Source: Corbicula japonica
Taxonomy: Eukaryota; Mollusca; Bivalvia; Venerida; Cyrenidae
Assembly: GCA_038501625.1 (NCBI GenBank)
Contig: JAZAYU010000185.1
Span: 434,001-498,000 of the forward strand
Direction: 5' to 3'
DNA: 64,000 nt
Part shown: positions 55,051 to 64,000 of the stretch, in pieces
Numbering within the stretch: position 1 is the stretch's first letter
Layout: each line of letters starts with the position of its first letter
The notes under the pieces: model-generated
Database searches by the model: none
The model's input: only the letters and a program-made list of their open reading frames with translations
Told to the model about the DNA's origin: nothing
Translations under genes and position numbers: made by a program

Positions 55051-56134
55051 ATGTTATTTCATGAATTGCATAAGATGTAATATACTCGTCTTAACTTTAT
55101 GAAGTCATTTCAAGAATTGTTGTCAACTGTCCAGAGGTAACCTTTTTCCATGACATGCTCTATATGGCCTTGACATGCTCTATATGGTCTTTCAGTAGCA
55201 AGCATTAATAAATAATTCAGTACTTGACCTTTATAATAAGTATCCTTGGTTCTTTGAGAGAATCCAATTTATCACTTGTTTACCCTTGTTTTCCATGTAA
55301 TTTACAAATATTTTTATCTTACACATGTGTAAGATAAGTTACCAAGCAAATCTTTTAGCTGCTATAAATTACAATGTTACTTAACCAAATTAGAAACACA
55401 ACCACTCCATCAAATTTATGCCAATTGAAATTATTAAGATTTATGTTGTCAGACTCAGATTATGTAATGAAACTTAGTGGATACACAAAACTAAAGACAC
55501 TATACCCAAACAGCTTAAATACAATACTGACTAATTTCATATGCATGATTTTGTAATATTTTTGATTCCCATTACTGATTTTTTTTTCATATTTATAATG
55601 TGATGTCATATGTACAGTTTGTAAAATTTAAATACATTTTAGTATTTTGATGTAATTGCTGCAGTATCATCATATTTGAAATTCACATATGTTTTTAACT
55701 TTAACATACATGTATTTTGCACTCAAGTCTGGTAAAATTGTGCAAATTCAAAAACTGCAAAGGGTAACCATGTGATGTTAAGTCTCATAAAAAAAACACC
55801 AAAATAATGTGTGAATAAATGAACACACAAAGAATATTTCTGCAGATTATTTTCCACAATACTATTCATCTAATGAAAAATTCTATTTTTCCACCATACA
55901 ACATTTAATGCTCATTACAATTAATTCATAACATTTACAACAATAAAGCAGAATATGTCACTGCCCTTGCTTCTTTTAGCCAGGGAACCCCGTATCTTCA
56001 GATGTCCACACCATAAAATATTTGGTTGTCAATACATATTTTTGTACTTGCAAAATAATGCAGGCATTATCCACCTTGTTTAGATTTTCCGATTTGTACA
56101 ATAGTTTGATTGTTTTAGAACATATTTATCCTTT
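55051..56134. other. intron, no gene or clear repeat
   Basis: AT-rich. A short palindrome TCTTACACATGTGTAAGA lies at 55,317-55,334. Nothing supports an exon. Confidence 0.5.
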
Positions 56135-56517
56135 TAATGACTCCATAGAAAAAGACATTTATTGTATGGGCAAAAGTGTATATCCAGATCAGCTGGCAAA
56201 TCCCTGCCATTTGATTAAGATCTGCACTGTTGATTTTTTTAAAGTTATTTCTGACCAACTTGTGACCAGTGCAGATCCAGATCAAACAGCATGGATGTGC
56301 TAGCTATAATCTGGATTTACACTGGTCACAAACACGTAAAAAGGTGTATATATGGGCTGAAGGTTATAAAACTGAGTTTGGAAACCAGTCTCAAATCTCA
56401 AGCATCTGATTGGCTGAAATGGCGACTGGTCGCCATTTCAGCCAATCAGATGCTTGAGATTTGAGACTGGTTTCCATGCTCAGTTTTATAACCTTGGGCA
56501 ATGGAGTGAAGGGTTAA
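56135..56517. mobile_element. TTAA hairpin MITE with nested foldback
   Basis: The body runs to GTGTATATATGG, is interrupted by a foldback, and resumes with AATGGAGTGAAGGGTTAA. Confidence 0.78.
56355..56500. mobile_element. foldback element nested in a TTAA MITE
   Basis: GGGCTGAAGGTTATAAAACT to CAGTTTTATAACCTTGGGC. Arms are almost perfectly complementary with centre GGCGACTGGTCGCC. Confidence 0.82.
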
Positions 56518-56971
56518 ATTGCCAGGGAACAATTACTTCAACTTCTTGTTCAATCTACAAGTCTCTACAAGACCTTGAGTAAGCCAACAGGTTGATAAAA
56601 TTAAAATTTTAATTTGTACCACCCCTGATTACAGTTATACTTCATGGACACAAAATCAAGGTAACCAATGTGGTGTCATTTCTAAATCTGTCAACACAAA
56701 ATGTTTGTTGTGCTTTAGTTTGAATCACAAACAAATACAAACACTAGTCTTGTTTCAGTAAAATTTTCTGTTATTACAAAATGATAAAAACAGATTCAAT
56801 CACATAGCAGCTACACCAATGGAACACTTCCGTCAGCCTACATTAAAATTTGATGTCTTGAATGTTCAGAGATCTCGGATATTGGGCAAAACGTTGTGGT
56901 TTTTACCAGTCCACTCCAGACATCTTAATGAAATTTAACCATGGAGTAAAGATAAAATGGAAAGTGGTTAG

Positions 56972-57128
56972 TTAACCCTTTACTCCAAATAAAAGGGTTT
57001 ATCGCAGTATAAACAACCTAATGATTCAAAAAGTGAACATTGTAGATTCTGATCAGAAGCATGGATGTGCTGGCAGATCTGAATCAACACTGTTCGCCCA
57101 CATGGCATATCTATGCAGTATAGGTTAA
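56972..57128. mobile_element. TTAA hairpin MITE, internally deleted
   Basis: TTAACCCTTTACTCC left, AGTATAGGTTAA right; one hairpin left. Confidence 0.6.
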
Positions 57129-58077
57129 ATGCCTCTCCAAATTAACATCATAGAAAAAAAATAACACAACTTTATTAACCAAATGAGAAATATTTAAATA
57201 TTACATTATTGGTTGTTGTTTTTTCATTCGATCAACCTTCAAACTTTCAATTATTATTTACTTCATTTATTATTATAAACCAAAAATCTTACCCTATAAG
57301 GGAAAGAGTACACCATGAAGCGCTGTATTCCTGACGATAAGTTCGGTAAATATATTCCTGACATTATGTTTGGTAACTAAACCAAAACTTCCAGTGAACC
57401 AAGCATACACTGCTTTTTAATATATAAGGCCTAAATCTATGTTGTTGTTTTCTTATGTCCACATTTCAATTTTCAAAAACACATTTCCGAAATCTATCTA
57501 CCGATTGGTTAATTTTTATTTTATCAGTAACCCACATTTTTTATGGCAGCATGTGTCCTAAGACGACATTGTCTCCTATGTGCAATAAAGGTACAACTGC
57601 TTCATATTTCAATGTTGCTTAAACTCTTGTTGCAATACATTTTATCACCTATAAAAAGTAAAGAAAAAAATGAAAATCTCTGGCTAATGGATACTTGTTC
57701 ATTTTTTATTGTACTTAAAGGGCGATTAACTTATTAAATTAACAAACAACAAAATCGGTTTGTTTATCTAGAAAAGGATTCCAACATATCAACAAATCCT
57801 CTGAAATCCATCAAATCATCGAGACTTTTTATCATATTTTTATCTTTAGAGGCGACACTTTCATATTTTTCAATTACAAGCAATAAACTACAAAGATTCT
57901 AACAGTTATCAATTGCAAATTGATACCAAAGTTGACAAAAACATTTGCACACTGCAAAGGTGACATTGTAAAACATGCCAATTGTTTTGCAGTTAAGAAA
58001 GTTGTTGTTTCGTTGCCCCTTGTGGGAGATGTTGATTTCTAACCACATCTAAATATTTTGTTCCTGCTGTACAGTTC
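57129..58077. other. intron, nothing recognised
   Basis: No exon, repeat array or inverted repeat stands out. Confidence 0.4.
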
Positions 58078-58440
58078 TTAACACTTTAATCCATAAATAA
58101 ACCTTTATTGTGAGGGTGAACAGTGTAGATCCAGATTAGCCAGCACATCTGTGCTATCTAATCAGGATCTACACTGTTTCCTGTTCCCTCAGAGATTTTG
58201 CACTAAAATGACAATATTTTAACAAAAAATATTTATTAAAACTGTGTATGCCTCCCTCCCCAGCTGCCTAATCTATTAGTCAAAATGACAGCAATAGGTT
58301 CTCTTGACTTTAAACTTTCACATGTTAACCTAAACCCTTTCCTCCATAAATACTCCTTTTATCTCATGGGCGAACAGTGAAGATCTAATCAGCCGGCACA
58401 TCTGTGCACACTGATCAGGATCTGCAGATCCTAATCAAGT
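58078..58440. mobile_element. two partial TTAA hairpin MITE copies
   Basis: About 58,078-58,195 (one hairpin) and 58,326-58,438 (left half), the latter running straight into the 44-bp array. Confidence 0.55.
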
Positions 58441-60557
58441 GACACAGCTGTACCTCTGCTACAATTTCCAGTATTATCAGTTAGAGCACAGCTGTACTTC
58501 TGCTACAATTTCCAGTATTATCAGTTAGAGCACAGCTGTACCTCTGCTACAATATCCAGTATTGTAAGTTAAAGCAAAGCTGTACCTCTGCTACAATTTC
58601 CAGTATTGTCAGTTAGAGCACAGCTGTAATTCTACTACAACTTTCACTTTTATCAGTTAGAGCACAGCTGTACCTCTGCTACAATTTTCAGTTAGAGCAC
58701 AGCTGTAACTCTGATACAATTTTCAGCATTATCAGTAACAGCACAGCTGTACCTGAGCTACAATTTCCAGTATTGTCAGTAAGAGCACAGCTGTTGCTCT
58801 GCTCCAATTTCCAGCATTGTCAAATACAGCACAGCTGTACCTCTGCTACAATTTTCAGTTTTGCCAGTTAAAGCACAGCTGTACCCCTGCTGCAATTTTC
58901 AGTTTTGCCAGTAAGAGCACAGCTGTACCTCTCCAACAATTTTCAGTTTTGCCAGTTGGAGCACAGTTGTACCTCTCCAACAATTTTCAGTTTTGCCAGT
59001 TAAAGCACAGCTGTACCTCTGCTACAATTTTCAGTTTTGCCAGTTAGAGCACAGCTGTACCTCTGCTACAATTTTCAGTATTGTCAGAGCACAGCTATAC
59101 CTCTGCTTCAATTTCCAGTATTGTCAATTACAGCACAGCTGTACCTCTGCTACAATTTCCAGTATTGTCAGTTCAAGCACAGCTGTACCTCTGCTACAAT
59201 TTCCAGTATTGTCAGTTACAGCACAGCTGTATCTCTGCTACAATTTCCAGTATTGTCAGTTAGAGCACAGCTGTACCTCTGCTACAATTCCAGTATTGTC
59301 ATTTGGAGCACAGCTGTAACTGCTACAATTTCCAGTATTGTCAGTTAGAGCACAGCTGTACCTATGCCTGCTACAATTTCCAGTATTGTCAGTTAGAGCA
59401 CAGCTGTACCTCTGCCTGCTACAATTTCCAGTATTGTCAGTTAGAGCACAGCTGTAACTCTGCTACAATTTCCAGCATTATCAGTTACAGCACAGCTGTA
59501 AGTCTGCTACAATTTCCAGTATTGTCAGTTAGAGCACAGCTGTAACTCTGCTACAATTTCCAGTATTGTCAGTTAGAGCACAGCTGTACCTCTGCTACAA
59601 TTTCCACTTTTGTCAGTTAGAGCACAGCTGTAACTCTGCTACAATTTTCAGTAATGTCAATAAGAGCACAGCTGTACCTCTGCTACAATTTTCAAAATTG
59701 TCAGAGCACAGCTGTACCTAGGTTACAATTTTCAGTATTGTAATTTAGAGCACAGCAGTACCTCTGCTACAATGTCCAGTATTGTAAGTTAAAGCACAGC
59801 TGTAACTCTGCTACAATTTTCAGCATTATAAGTTAAAGTTCAGCTGTACCTCTGCTACAATTTCCAGTATTGTCAATTAGAGCACACCAGTACCTATGCT
59901 ACAATTTCCAGTATTGTAAGTTAAAGCACAGCTGTACCTCTGCTACAATTTTCAGTATTGTCAATTACAGCACAGCTGTACCTCTGCTACAATTTCCAGT
60001 ATTGTCAATTACAGCACAGCTGTACCTCTGCTACAATTTCCAGTATTGTCAATTAGAGCACAGCAGTACCTCTGCTACAATTTCCAGTTTTGTAAGTTAA
60101 AGCACAGCTGTACCTCTGCTACAATTTTCAGTATTGTCAATCAGAGCACAGCTGTACCTCTGCTACAATTTCCAGTAATGTCAATTAGAGCACAGCTGTA
60201 ACTCTGCTACAATTTCCAGCATTGTCAGTTAGAACACAGCTGTACCTCTGCTACAATTTTCAGTATTGTCAATTAGAGCACAGCTGTACCTCTGCTACAA
60301 TTTCCAGTATTGTCAGTTAGAGCACAGCTGTACCTCTGCTACAACTTTCAGTATTATTAGTTAGAGCACAGCTGTACCTCTGCTACAATGTTCAGTATTG
60401 TCAATTAGAGCACAGCTGTACCTCTGCTACAATTTTCCGTATTGTCAGTTACAGCACAGCTGTACCTCTGCTACAATTTCCAGTAATGTCAATTAGAGCA
60501 CAGCTGTACCTCTGCTACAATTTCCAGTATTGTCAGTTAGAGCACAGCTGTACCTCT
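58441..60557. repeat. 44-bp minisatellite, about 48 units
   Basis: Unit AGCACAGCTGTACCTCTGCT plus ACAATTTCCAGTATTGTCAGTTAG. Point changes and small deletions vary between units. Because 44 is not a multiple of three, all frames look alike (AQLYLCYNFQYCQLEHSCTS); these open frames are not genes. The array resumes at 60,986-61,095 after an insertion. Confidence 0.96.
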
Positions 60558-60985
60558 CAGGGCTTTTCATCAGAAAATTGGGAAGAGGCCCTGGCTTTTC
60601 CAACTGGGAAATTTATGCGCAATAATTGTTTATTTTGGGAAAACAAAATTATTTGAAAGATGGGTTCTACTTTATGAAATTGAATAGTAATAGGTATTTT
60701 TAACTGAAAACAAATTATTATTCACTTTATTTTCCAGACTTCAATTTTAAAAAACTCCTCCCAGGAGTTTTGACCATTTTTGGATATCTTACCTAGCATT
60801 TTGGGAAAAGTCTCTGCCACAATTGGGAAAAAATACTATATTTTTAACCCAGGAGTTTAACCATTTTTGGATATCTTACCTAGCATTTTGGGAAAAGTTT
60901 CTGCCACAATTGGGAAAAATACTATATTTTTGGATTGGGAAGAGGCCTTTTATAGGCCTCTGTTATATAAGGATGAAAAGCCCTG
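60558..60985. mobile_element. 428-bp inverted-ended insertion in the 44-bp array
   Basis: Ends CAGGGCTTTTCATC and GATGAAAAGCCCTG are perfect inverted repeats. CCTCT flanks both sides (60,553-60,557, 60,986-60,990), although that is also array sequence. Inside, a segment of about 93 bp is repeated in tandem (CCATTTTTGGATATCTTACC at about 60,774 and 60,862). CAGGG ends suggest a hAT-like non-autonomous element; the five-base flank is short for hAT. Confidence 0.75.
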
Positions 60986-61272
60986 CCTCTGCTATAAATT
61001 TCAGTTTTGTAAGTTAGAGCACAGCTGTACCTCTGCTACAATTTTCAGTTTTGTCAGTTAAGCACAGATATACCTCTGCTACAATTTTCTGTTTAGCAAA
61101 ACAGTAGGTTATTCTGTATACAAATATCAAACATTTGTGATTCAATAGTTTACAATGGAATAACATGTTTTATGCCATAAACAAAGTCTTTGTAAAAACC
61201 TAGTAAAACTTCTTTAAAATATCTGGATCATTATATTATTAGGCACTGCTTATTTGGATAGAAAACAATTTT

Positions 61273-61304
61273 GTTGAGTGTAGAGTAATTACTCTACACT
61301 CAAC
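61273..61304. repeat. perfect 32-bp palindrome
   Basis: GTTGAGTGTAGAGTAA followed directly by its reverse complement, no loop. Confidence 0.9.
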
Positions 61305-61849
61305 TGTATTAGAATCTCCTTAAAAAAGTATATATTTTGCTTAGACAAAAAATTTTAATTTCCTGCATAGACTATGCAGGGGAATTTCAGTCAACATTTC
61401 CGATGTCTAAAGTAATGTAGCACATCATGCTTAGCTTTTAGCGTGATGTAAAAACCATTCTACAACTAAACCAAGTTTTGAACCATGGCTTTAAATCTAT
61501 ACACTATTACACATATGTATTTTTTCAAAGCAGAACATCTGCTTATGATAATACTACATAATGAGGATTGCATGCAAGACTATCACAACTACAAAGAAGT
61601 TAAGAAGGAGTTAAGGAAACAGTCTTGCATCATTTTCAAAACAATTGTATTAGAATCATAACCAAATAATAACAAACCATTGTCATTAAAAGGAATTGAC
61701 AAAAAATGTGGCATAACCAGAAAATAATTGTTGCCATGGCAAACACTTTTCCGGTGGAAGGCTTCAAAATGATGTAAATTTTTTCTTATATTTATTTTTG
61801 AACTTACAAATTCACAAATTTTATGAAGGCCTATGCTTTATGCCACTGA

Positions 61850-61960
61850 AAAATCTTTTACTCCATGGCATCTGATCAGGATCTGCACTGCTCACTTTGA
61901 TTCATAAGGTTATTTCTGACCGAGCAGCATTGAGTGCAGATCCTGATCAGACAGCACTTT
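61850..61960. mobile_element. TTAA hairpin MITE fragment
   Basis: One half of the body (CATCTGATCAGGATCTGCAC and partner). Confidence 0.5.
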
Positions 61961-62162
61961 AAAAAATTTACATGCAGAAAAACCCTAAATACATTGTATA
62001 TAATAAAAGGTTATAAACATCAACATATTCCTGTTTCTGACAATGATATATTTTTTTAACACTATTATGAACATGACACTTGAACACATGAAAACAATGT
62101 AAAATATTAAACAAGGCAACAAACAAAGACACAAAAAGAAGATAAAGTATTAACTACAAATT

Positions 62163-62273
62163 TTAACCCTTTTCTCCATAAATACGTATTTTTATGCATG
62201 TGCGACCACTGTAGATCCAGATCTACACTGTTCGCCCATGCAATAAAGGTGAATCTATGGAGGCAACGGTTAC
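62163..62273 (+). mobile_element. TTAA hairpin MITE, extreme deletion derivative
   Basis: 111 bp: left terminal repeat and outer arm joined directly to the right outer arm and terminal region, with both hairpin centres gone; right end degraded. Confidence 0.65.
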
Positions 62274-62695
62274 AAATAAGGTATATCTAACACAAACAGT
62301 TTCTTATTCATACAAATCTAAGCTTATACTCTAAAACAAACATAACAAAACTCACAAAAATGCGCCACATTTGAAAAAATTGTCTTTTAGCAGTTTACGT
62401 CGTTTAATAGATTTTTGAAGCAGATTTGCAAACACTCATTTCCATGGAAATTTTTATGTAACCACAGTACAATACCAGTATATCTCCTTCATATTTGTAT
62501 GGTAATTGTACCTCTTTGCATTACCATGACAATTAGAAGATACCACAATAAAACAATTGTATGCCTAAAGACCATTTTTTCAAAATTGTGTACAAATTGA
62601 GGGCTGAAAGCAGAACTATTTAATCTGCTTCTTACTTCTATATAAAATAGTTTTGAACTTAGCCTTCGAAATATCCTCTGTGCCATCACACTTAC

Positions 62696-62821
62696 ATCTA
62701 AATGAATACTCATGCTAGAGTTACTGTTCCTAGAATATGGTGTCTGCCGTCCTGCACGGCTTGATATAATACGGGGATTTTGGCGAACAATGCCATTCTC
62801 TTTCTCTCGTAGCTTCTCGTA
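62696..62821 (-). CDS. CCDC17: exon 1 in window: basic/coiled-coil segment
   Basis: 126 bp, 42 codons, phase 0 in and out. Acceptor ttatag at 62,822 and donor GTAAG at 62,695. It begins YEKLREKENGIVRQNPR and ends in a serine-rich stretch, NSNSSMSIHLD. The KLREKE heptad-like start suggests the tail of a coiled coil whose beginning is upstream of the window. It is the first visible exon, so the true start codon is not here. Confidence 0.8.
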
Positions 62822-63154
62822 CTATAAATAAAAAAAATAATATTATATACATGTATATAAACTATGCAACAAAATATAAAATTACTAAAATCTGATCATC
62901 ATTAGCCAGTGTTCATAGGTCAAATAAAAACAGTAATGTTAGGTGTTGTGATGCCCTGCGATAGATGTTGCGATGGCCTGTGAGTGACACTGTGATGGCA
63001 AGTGACCTGTCAAAACACTTGTCAAGATTCATAACCATAAAATTGTTTGTTGTTTTTAAAACAATCCACCATTTTTATGAAAAGGAATTGACAAATAAGC
63101 AGGACATAACCTGAAATATCTTTTACCAATTCGAAGGCAAACACTTTGAAAAAT

Positions 63155-63300
63155 GTTTGATGGCCTGAGAGCGATGTTGTGATGACCTTAGAGAAATGTT
63201 GTGATGGCCATGGAGAGAAGTTATGATGGCCTCGAACAGATGTTTTGATGACCTGGGAGAGATGTTGTGATGGCCTGGCAGAAATGTTGTGACAGGCTCG
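63155..63300. repeat. 27-bp tandem repeat
   Basis: Six units with the theme GATGGCCTGGGAGAGATGTTGT. Related single units lie at about 62,950-63,005. Confidence 0.88.
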
Positions 63301-63901
63301 AAGATTTGTTGTTTTTTTTCAGAAGGCATAAGCTTTCAGGTGGAGATCAAGGGCCAAATGGTTTCTTAATACTGTATAAATCTTGAAATTAAACTGTTTA
63401 TAAATATCTCTTTAAAATACAAATTACTACCAGTATATACACAATTTATGTTTGGCTTTACTTGAGCTTAGATAAGCTTAAACTGTCACACAATGACGTC
63501 AATGCCTGTAGAAAATTGGCGCAGACACATTAAAATCACTTTTAATGATCACATAACCCTAACCTATGTCATGGTGATATACAAAAGGTCAACTAATAAT
63601 CTTTCATCTTCCTTCTTAATAGTATTTTTAAATTCCTAGCATGACTCAGGAACGGATCCAGTGGGATTCAGCGGGGTTGCTTGAACATAGCAACCTTTTG
63701 CAACAAAGTTTAATTTTCATGGAAATTTTTTGCCAGAAAAGTTGAAATTATCATGTAACTTTCTTAAGAATGTCCTATATGAACCCCATTTCTTGAAATA
63801 TTGCATCCAATTATGTGTCTTGTATCAAACTTGCAACCAGTGTAGACCCAAATCACCCCATAAATGCAAGTCTGATCATGCAGAGTCTAAACTTTTCACT
63901 G

Positions 63902-64000
63902 TTAAACCCTTTAATCCATAAATTTTCAATTTAACATGTGTGACCAGTGTAGATCTAGATCAGCATGCACATATGCCATCTGTTCTTAATTTGCACTGGT
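63902..64000. mobile_element. TTAA hairpin MITE, cut by the window edge
   Basis: TTAAACCCTTTAATCCATA left end and first hairpin arms. Confidence 0.6.

Larger units (their letters stand above)
2932..62821 (-). other. CCDC17: CCDC17-like gene, partial, spanning nearly the whole window
   Basis: One minus-strand gene assembled from 26 exons, each bounded by canonical AG and GT and joined with consistent phase except at two gaps (exon ends near 42.7 kb, and between 29.0 and 25.4 kb). The exons sum to about 5.0 kb, roughly 1,690 codons. Order of the product: N-terminal coiled coil, proline-rich linker, second coiled coil, conserved core with the motifs GFVIFYDFVLSLDP, WTKIPLFDNNGRLIAGRFR and LYYRIVNMRDAEIHSM, then a long beta-rich extension. 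The core matches my memory of CCDC17, a metazoan coiled-coil protein without an established biochemical role. Human CCDC17, as I recall it, is about 620 residues and ends soon after the tyrosine/proline motif encoded near 23.2 kb, so this version is much longer. The N-terminal zinc-finger region of CCDC17 would lie beyond 64,000, and the C-terminus beyond position 1. Alternatives: the 3' half could be a separate gene, but phase continuity argues for one. Confidence 0.7.

Noticed and set aside
58817..60100. Overlapping open frames rich in AQLYLCYNFQYCQ-type motifs
   Set aside because: They arise from the 44-bp minisatellite read in three frames; no splice sites or conserved start, and identical motifs appear in every frame.

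Overview
This window looks like nuclear DNA of a bivalve mollusc. It is AT-rich and intron-dominated. It carries pearl-type satellite elements (core repeat, then an ACCG microsatellite, then a short 3' tail), a tRNA-headed SINE resembling the bivalve Meta-type SINEs, and very many small palindromic DNA transposons. I cannot name the genus from the sequence alone.

Almost the whole window is one gene on the minus strand, read from high to low coordinates. I assembled 26 coding exons (62,821 down to 2,932) from open frame, canonical AG/GT boundaries and reading-phase continuity. The first exons encode coiled coil. The middle is proline-rich linker with a second coiled-coil block. Exons at 25.1-23.2 kb match the conserved core of coiled-coil domain-containing protein 17 (CCDC17). 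A further 13 exons (19.9-2.9 kb) encode a long beta-rich extension with C2-like segments. Both ends of the gene lie outside the window, so no promoter, start codon, stop codon or poly(A) site can be called. Two junctions are unresolved: the 3' end of the large exon near 42.7-43.9 kb, and the link between the exons at 29.0 and 25.4 kb, where phases do not match and at least one exon is missing.

The introns are packed with repeats. The dominant one is a roughly 240-bp element bounded by TTAA with 14-bp inverted ends (CCCTTTCCTCCATA) and two mutually complementary hairpins. I count about 50 full, partial or degenerate copies. A second, nearly perfect foldback of about 140 bp has about ten copies, two of them inserted inside copies of the first. 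Other short inverted-repeat families, two SINE-like sequences, two pearl-like elements and about a dozen minisatellites fill much of the rest.

The most interesting structures are local duplications that carry exon edges and splice sites. They include a second copy of a whole proline-rich exon ending in a stop codon (30,968-31,118), truncated copies of the 5' edges of two neighbouring exons (about 7.9 and 8.5 kb), a minisatellite that reiterates an exon's 5' splice site nine times (14.4-14.7 kb), and a 99-bp array derived from the 3' edge of a candidate 741-bp cassette exon encoding six 18-residue repeats (51,289-52,029). At the left end, the pearl arrays place eleven triple nuclear-receptor half-site clusters downstream of the last visible exon.
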